64,000 bases of DNA from Polytrichum commune (taxonomy: Eukaryota > Streptophyta > Polytrichopsida > Polytrichales > Polytrichaceae), in contig OX485805.1 in assembly GCA_950295325.1 (NCBI GenBank), forward strand, positions 62,501 through 126,500, read 5' to 3'. The stretch's first letter is position 1, and every line of letters begins with the position of its first letter. A model generated the notes under the pieces. That model was not told the origin of the DNA and searched no databases. It saw nothing but the letters and a program-made list of their open reading frames with translations. Made by a program: the position numbers and the translations under genes. This document shows positions 24,402 through 33,757 of the stretch, piece after piece.

Positions 24402-24436
24402 TACCCTAAACCCTAAACCCTACACCCTACACCCTC
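24402..24436 (+). repeat. Short interstitial CCCTAAA run
   Basis: Two CCCTAAA units followed by CCCTACACCCTACACCCT lie directly left of the MITE at 24459. This is plant-type telomere-like sequence but far too short to be a telomere. Confidence 0.5.
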
Positions 24437-24458
24437 GTAGTTGTTCAGGGTTGCTTCC

Positions 24459-25017
24459 CACGGGTAGGTCACTTAGTGCATTTTAAAAACGACGTGCGGC
24501 ATAATATAGAGAGGATTGAAATCATTTGAAATAAAAATTATAAAGGAATTCCAAATAATGAAGGGGCCATTAAATGTAGACAATCCCATTATAAGTAAGT
24601 TAGATGGACATAAAATGTGGGCCATTATTTTTTTGTAAAATTAATATAGGGGCTGAAGATAAGGTTCCTAGAAGGTATGTTTAGTATAATGTTTGCTATG
24701 GTCTCCTATGTGTTTTCTTCATAACTTTGTTTGCAATGATATTATTGTTTGCACCCTTCTTTGTTTCCATGGTTTCCCTTAACAGGAAGTAGATTAGCTT
24801 TTATTACTTAAAAGGAATATAGAGTACAAAAAATTGCAGTGACTTGGACAATATAAGTAATGGAAGGGTGCAAACAAATGGGCCATTTTTGAAATTCAAG
24901 TAATTATAGGGAGGCTTTAATTCAACCCTTGAAGGTAAATAGCCCCAAAACAAAAAACCCTGAGCCGCACATGGTGCACAAAAATGCCTTAGAGTGACCT
25001 ACCCGTGTGGCTTCCAT
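24459..25017. mobile_element. hAT-like MITE, 559 bp
   Basis: The ends are CACGGGTAGGTCACT and AGTGACCTACCCGTG, and the inverted similarity continues inward for about 45 bp to GTGCGGC. Flanks are TTGCTTCC (24451-24458) and TGGCTTCC (25018-25025), an 8-bp duplication with one mismatch. No coding capacity. The CACGGG(T/G)(A/G)GGTCAC terminus is shared with the 3060-bp element at 5282-8341, so both may be mobilised by one unseen transposase. Confidence 0.7.
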
Positions 25018-25025
25018 ATAGAACA

Positions 25026-25870
25026 CCATCTACTGTAATTTGTGCCTCATTTCCTAATAAGATATGTTGTTTAATATATGTGGAGGGATCATCCAACAAC
25101 AAAGTGATTGCTTAAATGGCTTCATATAATGTTGAACTCCACATATTAGTATTTGATAGCTTCATATTTGTATACATGGTGCTTCTCTCATTTACTATCA
25201 CTATATTCAATATTTGTAGACTTTATCTTGTCTCAACTAAATATATGAACAACAACAACATTGTCTAATGTTTGGGTCGTCCTACCTAAACCATCTTCAT
25301 ATGAGTTCTTAATTGGGTTCTTCAGCAAAAACACCCGCTTCAATATATTTGTATCTCATAAATATGTAAACTTGTAAATAAGTATGTTAATGTTCCATCA
25401 TGCTATAAATCAAACAACATCTTTGTTGCTTTTCGCAAACAACAATGATATTAAGTTGTCAACACTTAATATTGCATAATTCCATATTATAATGAATGAC
25501 ACTACATAAACTTGTATAATTAGATTTAGTTCAATGGTATGTGTTAACGGATCCATCGTAGGCTATAGCATTGTCCTTTACCAACAACCTTCATAGATAA
25601 TTACAATATATAACTCGAAACCATTCATTGTGTAAATGGTTACCATAGTTATATTATTCCATTATGTAATTGCCTACGAGGATTGCAATATAATTATTAA
25701 ATACTCCTCTTAGTCTAGTATCTATCATTCTCGATTCATGCATATGTGTAGATTACTAAAATTACAAAACCAATACAGTTTCATTATTTGATATTAGCAA
25801 ATCCATCGGGGGACCATTAAATTAAAAACCTTAGGCTATAAAGGTTTTTTAGTATCCTCAAGGATGGTAT
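25026..25870. other. AT-rich spacer, no gene seen
   Basis: No protein-like segment. One degenerate copy of the window's palindrome (GTTTGGGTCGTCCTACCTAAA) is present near 25271. Confidence 0.4.
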
Positions 25871-25879
25871 GGGATAGGT

Positions 25880-26310
25880 GGCTAAAGGATACCCACCTGC
25901 GAGGCCTATCGACCGTCGATGGGCCTGGGGCTCTCCAATGGCTCAGATTGTGTATTCGTTTGGGCCATGGAGCGCCCCGTGACACGTGGCGGCCATGAGC
26001 CGAACGGACACGAAAGGCGCCGGCCCGAATGGGTCCCGCCCTTGAGTGACCTTCCCCCTTTCACTCTCCCCTCCGCACTTTCTCCTTCTCTCTCCTCCGC
26101 TCCAAGCTCCTCCTCCTTTGTACGTTCCTCATACTTTCTGGAGGCGCCGCCGCTCTTGAAAGCGCCGCCTCCTCCCTTGCATTCTCTCTCTCCTTGTCGA
26201 ACTCGCATTCCCTCTCTCCTTCCCTCTTCATCATTATCTCATTCTCTCTTTCACTCCTCTTCTTCTTTTGATCTATTTTGTTGTTCATTGAGTGCGCATT
26301 GACCGAGTTC
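25880..26310 (+). promoter_or_regulatory. CT-rich leader-like region upstream of the ParB/methyltransferase locus
   Basis: After an abrupt shift from AT-rich DNA, the sequence becomes GC-richer and then strongly pyrimidine-rich on the plus strand (26040-26280, runs of CTC/TCC). Such pyrimidine patches are common near plant transcription starts and in 5' leaders. The downstream locus is in the same orientation. No TATA box could be assigned with confidence, and a promoter role is inference. Confidence 0.3.
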
Positions 26311-26555
26311 TGAGTGTAGTATGAGTTTAGGGTTTGTTTTTGTATTAAAGTCTATACATTTTAGCCATTTCAGAACGTCTTTGTTGTTTTGGAGTGTGAG
26401 TGTTGTTTCAAAGTGGTTGTGTCAGTTCCTCCTGGTCTTAGAAACATTCATGTGTGAGTGTAGAGTGATTTCGGAATTAGAATGATTGTTCGAAAATCAG
26501 GATGCATGTGTGGCCTTCAGATAGCTTCTTTGTTCATGTTTGTAAACACTTGTTA

Positions 26556-26712
26556 CATTCAGAGTGAATGTTTGTGAGGGATTGTTTAATTCTGAGTGAA
26601 TGTTTGTGAGGGATTGTTAATTCTGAGTGAATGTTTGTGAGGGATTGTTTAATTCTGAGTGAATGTTTGTGAAAGCTTCTTCAATTCAGAGTGAATGTTT
26701 GTGAGGCGTTCT
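26556..26712 (+). repeat. Five tandem 32-bp units, GAGTGAATGTTTGTGAGG
   Basis: Units reading (ATTC)(T/A)GAGTGAATGTTTGTGAGGGATTGTTTA repeat five times, the last two diverged. They lie between the CT-rich leader-like region and the first recognised exon, so they may be in a leader intron. Confidence 0.75.
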
Positions 26713-26987
26713 TAGTTTTCTGATATCCAATCCTTTCTAGAATCAGCTTCCAAGACTAGCTTGTTAGAACTGCTTCCAACAGCAGCTTGTTGTGTAGTTT
26801 GCAAAGCAAGGTGATTTCTTCAACTTCTTTATGTGTGTCAATTTCTTTAGAGTTTCGCAGCATCTACAATGCATAAGCATTGTATATGCTGCGTAAACAC
26901 ATTATAAAGGTCTCTGGAATCAAAAGTGTTTCGAGAGACGACCCAAACTTCAGTTTGAAACCCTAAAACACTAAACTCTGCAGCTGG

Positions 26988-27678
26988 TTTGGGTAGAGCG
27001 ACCCAAACTCTCCAGCTGGTTTGGATCGTTCGACCCAAACTCTAAAGATGGTTTGGGTCGTTCGACCCAAACTAGCAGATGCTCTGGGTCGTGGGCGCCA
27101 ATCCATCTGCAGAGTTTGGGTCGCTCGACCCAAACCATAAGCATTGTTTGGGTCTAGGGTTTAGCCAAACTCCGCATCAAATGTTCATTTATAATTAATT
27201 TAATCATCATCTTGGGTGAATATCTAACCCTATCGACCCAATCCATCTGCAGAGTTTGGGTCGTTCGACCCAAACAGCGCATGAAATGGTAATTCATAAT
27301 TTAGGTAATCATCATCTTGGGTATGATCTAAGGCCATAGCCGATCATCCATACCGCTACAAAGTTTGGGTCGAACGACCCAAACTTTGCGTAAATTTTTA
27401 CTGCTTACGAACAATACTTACACTTATAAACAACAACTCAAACACCCAAGCAATAATGAAATGACCCACAACTAGAACAGTAGCTCGTGATGATTGTTGT
27501 ATCCATGAACTTAAAGATTGGTTTTCGTAGCCAAATAATATATTATTCATTAGCCATTGTAGGCACAGGTTTGGGTCGTTCGACCCAAACCTGTGAAAAG
27601 TAACCCCATATATAAATGTTACTAAACCCAGACATAAGCCTATATGATTTGAAAGAGTTTGGGTCGCCCGACCGAAAC
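26988..27678. repeat. Palindrome cluster upstream of the ParB/methyltransferase start
   Basis: Copies with arms TTTGGGTCG and CGACCCAAA lie at 26988-27007, 27019-27040, 27051-27072, 27114-27135, 27254-27275, 27363-27384, 27569-27590 and 27657-27678 (some with one or two arm mismatches). The central dinucleotide varies (AG, TT, CT, AA). Flanking sequence between copies is not repeated, so these are dispersed copies, not a tandem array. Confidence 0.85.
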
Positions 27679-27702
27679 TAACATATGTATTTCTACTTGC
27701 AG

Positions 27703-30700
27703 ATGCCCCCCAAGAAAAGACCTGGAGAACGATGGTTCAAGCCGGCACCAGACGCGATCTGGCAGGAGCACGAAACTCCTAAAAACCAATCCTACGTAGC
27801 AAAAGAAGACCTTGTAATTGCATGGTCCTTTCTTGTAGTAAAGGCAGCTCAATTCAAAATCCTCCTTGTTTTGAAGGTTGGCACGGAGGAGCAACACACA
27901 TGGGATGCTTTGACGGGATGGGAGGTGGCATCAGTTCATGCTCTAGGAGAGCACGTTGACGTCATCCTGGAAAACTCTTCTCTGGAAAATGTGCACATGT
28001 TCATGCATGAGCAAGCCGAGCCATTCGATCCGGTATACGTGAAGGAATCCTGCGCTGAGCCAGACATTGTTAAACCGGATACAATCTTCATAGATGCGAT
28101 CATTTCAAACACGAAGGTTGCAACCAGGTTCACTAAACTTAAGCAGGCAATCAACGCAATAAACAAGACCCAGCAAAGCAAGTCAAAATCTCAACAAGCT
28201 GTGAGGCGCAAGGCGACTGCTGAAGAGGGCGCAGGGTCGTCAAGACCTCAAACAGTGAGGAAGCCCCGACCGGTTCCAGCTGACTCGAGGAGAACAACAC
28301 CTACGGCAACTCCTGCTGATAGTGAAACACCGACGCCATCACAAAGCCGGCAGACGACACCATCTAAGAGGCCGAGAGAGTCAGTATCTGCCATGACAGA
28401 TGAGCCTGTTTCACCGGAGCTACGTATGCCCAAGCCCGGGGAAGGAGTGGAGCCATCGGAGATCCAGAAAATACTCAACAATTTTGACACCAAGTGTTTA
28501 CATTGTTTTTTCATGGGCAGAGAATTCAAGTTTGATGTCAACATCGCACAATGCCACCTAGCGCCACCAGAGAAGTGCGTTCGGGCAAAGGAAGATGCGT
28601 ATGTTGATTGGTTAATCGCCCAGATGGTGAGCGACTAGTTTAAACATGATAGGCAGACTATTGTTGTCATGCCTCAGGGACACAAAAGAATGCCTACACC
28701 GGATATGTGGCCTTCTATAGAGAAAGGCGATTTTTGGCTGATTGACGGTCAGCACAGTGTTGAAGCTTCAAAGAAACTTCAACTGATGACGGAGTGGAAT
28801 GATCCTAATGGTCTAAAGGAAAAATTGAAGGTATGGAAGGCATTGGTCGTGTGGTCGGACGACGAAACCCGGCTGAGCGATATCTCCCGCTATTTCAACA
28901 TGAATAACAAGAAGCGGGCATATCAAGCTTCTTGGATTAGGAACATCATGGCATCGCGGGATGTGTGGGAGTTCTACGGCCGGCCTCCCAAGGAAAGGGA
29001 GAATGCAAAAGACAAGAATCCAAAGTGGGAGGTGAGCATTGTTTCTCAAACAGAGTTTGGGTCGCTTGACCCAAACTTTGGGTTTCTTCATACAGTTTGG
29101 GTTGCTCGACCCAAACTTTGCGTTTCTTCATACAGTTTGGGTCGCTCGACCCAAACCTTGTGTTTCTTCATACAGTTTGGGTCGCTCGACCCAAACCTTG
29201 TGTTTTAGTTTGTGTTTGTCTACGCAGTTTGTTGTTCATCATTTTTCTTCTTTGTTTGGAAACAACATATTGAGAATTAACACGCATTCTATGCTCTTGT
29301 GCAGCTTTTCAAATACCAAATGATAAACAAGTTCTCCTCAATTGACAATTCAAGTCACAAGCAAAAGAAGTACAATGAGCTAAGAGGAGAGATCTACTTG
29401 ATTACATCATCCGACATGGTTTGGCAGAAGTGGAAGACAGTGTTTGAGAAACACGAGACAGGGGATCTCATGGATCCTGACACATGCAACCTCTTCAACT
29501 CGTCCTCTCGATTCAAGGCGATGAAGCCTCTCATGAGAGAATTCTTTAGAAGTCTGCAGGGTCTTTCGGAGGCGGAAATGGGGAAGGCGGCAACGCACAT
29601 CTTGCACAACAACCCGACCCCTAAGAGATTTTGGGTGTAGCCCAAAATAGTCTTCACCAAGCCGAAATCCTTTGTTCCTTCATGCTACACAATGAAGGAA
29701 TGGGCGGAGAATAGGAAGAAGAAAACAACGATCGTCCAGGAGCTGCAGAAGCTAATCCCGGAAAAGAACATTTTTGTCGATGACGAGGTGAACGAGGTGA
29801 ACTGGAGAGCGTTCAAGGCTGAATACAACTTCACCAGTGCATCCATGGCAGCTCTGATCAGGGAGGCAGGAGAAGACTTCCTAAAGTCAAAACTGGTGAA
29901 GGGTGGGAAGAACCTGGTTCTTCCAGAACACTCGACGCGTGCCTTCTCAAACTTTATAAAGGAGAAGAAGATTGTAAGTTTTGAGGGGGATGCGCATTTC
30001 AACCTTGTCGCTTTTGACCCTATTAAAATCCAGGGATGGCCCGGCCTTGATTCCAGGAAAGAAATACGAGTAAAAGCAGCGGACCGGTTCCCCTTTGGTA
30101 TAATAGACTTCCGGAGCATTCCTGGGAGTACGTTTGAGGGCACAATGGGTACACCCTTCTACGAGCCCTTCATGTCGAAGTTCGTGGAGTATGCAAGCCC
30201 TAAGCTTAGGGAGGTCGATATGTGGCTGTGGATAGTAGAGGATAGGAGAGCAGAGCAGGTGTATGAAATTGTGAGGAAATTGCAGCCTGAGTATGCGGTG
30301 TCTAAGTCTCACTACATTGCTGCACCGGCGGAGGGGGTGTACACGACACTAAAGGACAAGAAAACCAAAGTCATGAATTTGTTGTGCTTGTACTTTGTGT
30401 TCAAAGCAACCTTGCTAAAGGTGGAGAACCACCCCATAACCCGGATGCAGAAACTATTCCAAGTTCCAGAAGGCCTGGGCGCAAGTAAGTCCCTCTACGA
30501 CGAGGCAAAATATGCCATATACCATTCGGACGAGTTGCGGATGGAATTCTATCTCCGAATAATGAGGGCCTTGACGAGAAGAGGGGACTGTATATTCAAC
30601 GTCTTCGGCGGCACCAAGCCCGTCTTCGCTGGCATGGTAAGCTCCTTACCATAATTGTTTTCATAGTTTGGGTCGAGCGACCCAAACTAACACCGATGCT

Positions 30701-32325
30701 AGTTTGGGTCGCTCGACCCAAACTATAACCTTTGCAATTGATATTAGGTCTTGTATGTACTTCCCCTTTTCGGTGGAATCACATGTTATGCCATATAATA
30801 ACATCTGGTGGGATTTCTGCAGATGCTGGGGCTGAACGTGTACAGCTATGTAGACCTTAATGACATCCAATTCTACAAGGCCCAAAAATCATTGGCGAAG
30901 AAGATGGATATACTAGACTGGATCCCTGGGAGCTACGCCGAGGAGACTGTTGAAGGGGGTGAGAGCCCGCTGGATAAGGCGAGGCGTGTCAACCCTGAAG
31001 AATTGGCCATAAAGGTTCCAGTTGCTGTACCAGAGCCTCTGGTCCAAGTGCATCCAGGCACATCCTCTTGGCGACCGCGTGACGAGGAGGAGGAGGAGGA
31101 TGAGGAGGTGGAAGAGGAGGAAGAAGAGGCTAAAGTGGAGGGCGAGGTCGAAGAAGGGGGAACAGGCTTCACTCAAGAATCTGAAGCCCCTCAACGAAAG
31201 AAGGCAATGCGGGTAGCAACTCCACAAAGTAAGTTGGTGCCCGTCCTGACGGTTGATGATGCCCGCGACATGTACTCCAGGGATGCGACTGCCGCGTTCA
31301 GGGAGAGGAGGAAACTAAAAGGCAAGAAACTCTATGGCGACTATGCCATCGAGGAGACAATTGCCATTAGCAGCGAAGACGAGGACGACATGGAGCTCGC
31401 GAAACGGCTCAGGTCGGACCCTCCCTCTCCAGGTGCCTTCGCAGGGATGGTGAAGGTGAAGCCGGAAGTCCTCACCGTGCAAGAAGCCAACGAGAAGATG
31501 TTAAGGGACGAAGAACAACGCGTCCGCTTGCAAAAGGCCGCTGCTGAAGAACCCTCAGTGCGGAACGAAGTGGCAGAGCTAAGGGCTCTCTTATTGGAGC
31601 AAGAGCGACTGCGGGCATTGGCGCAACCTCCAACTAGTGCGGACTTGATCACGCAAGTGATTCGAGGCATGTGGGCGCAGGGTTTGGTGGTGGCTCCCCC
31701 GGGCTCATTTCCACACTTGCCCCCCGGCTTCCCTCCCCAGAACATTCCTCCGCAGCCCGTGCCACAATCCTCCTTCAGCTTTCAGCACATGGTTCCCCCC
31801 CACGTCCGTCCGTATCCGCCGGTTCAACAAGCGGATGACCCCAATATATGGCGCCTTCCCGGGTCTTCTAGACCTGTGACCCCCCCACCACTTCGGCCGC
31901 CCCTGGTGATCCCCCCGCCCCATCAGCAGGACGACCCCCACATGTTTGGGTCGTCCGACCCAAACCCGCCCCCCCTTACAGTGCAACAAGGCCAATCTCA
32001 TGATGCACGAGAGTTTGGGTCGGCCGACCCAAACCCCGTTACCGCTCAGTCTTCAATGGACCAGCATGGGTCTGAAAGAGACACACCCATGCCTGATGTT
32101 GAAGGTCCTCGAGGGCCTGGTGATACCTCTACTCCTATCCCAATCGATGAACCTATGCATGATGCACATGCGGAGGTTGGGTTAGGAGAAGGTCCTGACA
32201 CTGAGCGCTTGCAGGAGAGGGGTGCTGACATCGTCGGAGAAGGCGGTGGCAAGAGAGAACGACAAGCGGAGGCGGTGGAGGCTTCCATGGCGTCCAGGCA
32301 TGACCAGGGAGAGGTAATACACTGA
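27703..32325 (+). CDS. ParB-like / DNA-methyltransferase-like protein, interrupted by two in-frame TAG codons
   Basis: Exons 27703-29031, 29305-30636 and 30823-32325 join by GT-AG introns, all phase 0, into 1387 codons. Two TAG codons interrupt the frame (28636-28638, codon 312; 29638-29640, codon 555), yet the protein reads on coherently through both. Residues about 323-430 (GDFWLIDGQHSVEASKKL, then VVWSDDETRLSDI) match the ParB/Srx-type DGQH fold. Residues about 660-930 follow the order of a class-beta N4/N6 DNA methyltransferase: the position of the catalytic D/S-PPY motif reads IDFRS (711-714), then GDCIFNVFGGTKPVFAGM (motif I-like FxGxG region) across intron 2. The missing PPY suggests lost catalysis. 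The C-terminus has acidic, coiled and Pro-rich parts. ParB-methylase fusions are known in phages and bacteria; the plant role is unknown. It may be a pseudogene or use stop readthrough. Confidence 0.5.
28636..28638 (+). other. In-frame TAG, codon 312 of ParB/methyltransferase frame
   Basis: The codon lies between ...AQMVSD and FKHDRQTIVV, with protein-like sequence on both sides in the same frame. An intron removing it would have to be only about 30-50 nt (GTGAGC at 28627 to CAG), which is shorter than plant introns normally are. Confidence 0.7.
29055..29196. repeat. Four palindromes in intron 1 of the ParB/methyltransferase gene
   Basis: Copies at 29055-29076, 29095-29116, 29135-29156 and 29175-29196 are spaced exactly 40 bp apart, with the spacer TTTGYGTTTCTTCATACA between them. 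Unlike the dispersed copies nearby this is a short tandem array. It starts 23 bp inside the intron. Confidence 0.85.
29638..29640 (+). other. In-frame TAG, codon 555 of ParB/methyltransferase frame
   Basis: The codon lies between ...TPKRFWV and PKIVFTKPKS in one uninterrupted frame. Both TAG codons could arise from CAG by a single C-to-T change. Confidence 0.7.
30666..30723. repeat. Two palindromes in intron 2 of the ParB/methyltransferase gene
   Basis: Perfect copies at 30666-30687 (centre AG) and 30702-30723 (centre CT) lie 14 bp apart, just after the donor at 30637. Confidence 0.85.
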
Positions 32326-32357
32326 GACCTCCTCAGTTTGGGTCGCTCGACCCAAAC
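31944..32357. repeat. Palindromes inside the last exon and the following intron
   Basis: Copies at 31944-31965 (centre TC) and 32013-32034 (centre GG) are inside the open frame and are translated as FGSSDPNP and FGSADPNP. A third at 32336-32357 follows the stop or, if spliced at 32313, lies at the start of the intron. Confidence 0.85.
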
Positions 32358-32803
32358 TCCTGGTCTATTGTCTTGTTGCCGTGGTCGTGTCCCCCCTAGC
32401 TAGGAGGAACTGCCCCCACCCCGTCCATCCGCTCTCGCATCCCTTCAGCCCCCCCCCCCCGACGATCACTAACGTCGCCCGTCCCACGATTTTACTCGAA
32501 CTTGGAGGCGTGCACACAATTTTGTAGATGTTGAATTAGGATAGTTTGAACGGATCGTTCAACGCGGCTTCGCACCCCTAGGCATTTTGTACATAGAGCA
32601 TTGCAAACAATAAAATTATTATTTTGTGCCCTTATGTTTGTTTTCGTGTTCAAATGTATATTTTTTCCTCTTGCCCCCTCTTGCATTTGTATGGCCGCCT
32701 ATGCATAGTGGTTCTTGTATTTTTCACAGAAAATATTGTATTCACTTTAAGTGGACATAGCATGACATAGTCTTCCCCCGCCTTATGTCGCTCGTCTCCA
32801 CAG

Positions 32804-33616
32804 GGATCGGAGCATAGCGTCGCGGCTCCCCGCCGGGCCTCTCCAAGAAGCGAGGAAGGTAGCGCGATGGTCCCCCCCATTTTACCCGTTCCACCTTTGC
32901 CGCCTAAGACCCGGTTCCTGGTGTTAGACCTCAACGGGGTCCTCGTCCAATGCGTTCATTGCCCGAGGACACCCACGGTGGCCTTTTGCAAACCCGAGGA
33001 CGCGAATTACGACGGGCCGCCCACGTTCATAAAGAGCAAGCTAGTTCACCTCCGCCCGTGGCTTCGGACCTTCCTCCAGATCGCCCAACAACGATGGTGG
33101 GTGGTCGTGTGGAGCTCCATGAAGGCCGAGAACACCAATGCAGTCGTGGAGTTCATCTTCAAGGGCATCGAGCCCCCCTGCATGGTCCTAGCACAGGAAG
33201 CCTGTAGAATATTGTACACACCGGACGGCAAAGTCGTCAAAAAACCAAACAACCCCGCTTCCCCCCAATACCTCAAGGTCTTGAAGCCCATTTTTTGGGA
33301 CCAGCGTCCGTCATTGATAGGTGTCCCCTACGACGTCCGTCCCACCCGGGAGAACACGCTCATGGTGGACGACAGCGCCGCAAAGAACATGTTGAACCCG
33401 ACGGCCAACTTAATAGTTTGCCCTACGTGGACGGTCGAGAAGGTCCGGGACCGATTTTTGTTAGACCTTAGTAAATACCTCCAGGCGCTCAGGGGAAGCG
33501 GACTACCTGTAAACAATTTTGTTAGGAATAATCCGATAGGCGAGAGATACTTGGATCCACGAGACCATTTGTACAGAGAGTTGTTCTCTCACGCGAAATT
33601 TAACAAGCTCATTTGA
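32804..33616 (+). CDS. FCP1/NIF-type (HAD) phosphatase domain, possibly the 3' part of the upstream gene
   Basis: From Met at 32867 the frame encodes 249 residues. FLVLDLNGVL (residues 18-26) is the HAD nucleophile motif in the D-x-N-G form seen in plant NLI-interacting-factor-like proteins. VVWSSMKAEN is the second motif and LMVDDSAAKN the acidic third motif. FCP1/NIF enzymes dephosphorylate phospho-Ser, classically in the RNA polymerase II CTD; the substrate here is unknown. The frame is open upstream to a splice acceptor (CTCCACAG|GGATCGG at 32804, phase 0). A donor GAG|GTAATA at 32313, also phase 0, closes the methyltransferase exon, so the two may be one protein. A phase-0 donor CCT|GTAAAC at 33508 could also splice onward to 33758. 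Otherwise the frame ends at TGA 33616. Confidence 0.65.
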   Translation, partial: GSEHSVAAPRRASPRSEEGSAMVPPILPVPPLPPKTRFLVLDLNGVLVQCVHCPRTPTVAFCKPEDANYDGPPTFIKSKLVHLRPWLRTFLQIAQQRWWVVVWSSMKAENTNAVVEFIFKGIEPPCMVLAQEACRILYTPDGKVVKKPNNPASPQYLKVLKPIFWDQRPSLIGVPYDVRPTRENTLMVDDSAAKNMLNPTANLIVCPTWTVEKVRDRFLLDLSKYLQALRGSGLPVNNFVRNNPIGERYLDPRDHLYRELFSHAKFNKLI

Positions 33617-33625
33617 GGCAGCACG

Positions 33626-33650
33626 TGTGTGTGTGTGTGTGTGTGTGTAT
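33626..33650 (+). repeat. (GT)n microsatellite
   Basis: About eleven GT dinucleotides follow the phosphatase stop. Confidence 0.9.
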
Positions 33651-33757
33651 GCGCCCGCCCACTTTGTGTAATATATGCTTCATATGTATCTTGATTTTCA
33701 CGCGCTCTAGCAAACCCTCTTCCTTTGGGTTTTGTTTCGTTTCCTTTTTTGCGCCAG

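Noticed and set aside
24402..24436. Telomere or chromosome end
   Set aside because: Only two CCCTAAA units plus CCCTACA variants, embedded in ordinary sequence.
28636..29640. Alternative genetic code with TAG as sense
   Set aside because: The neighbouring 34547 frame ends naturally at TAG and the source looks like plant nuclear DNA; inactivation or readthrough is simpler.
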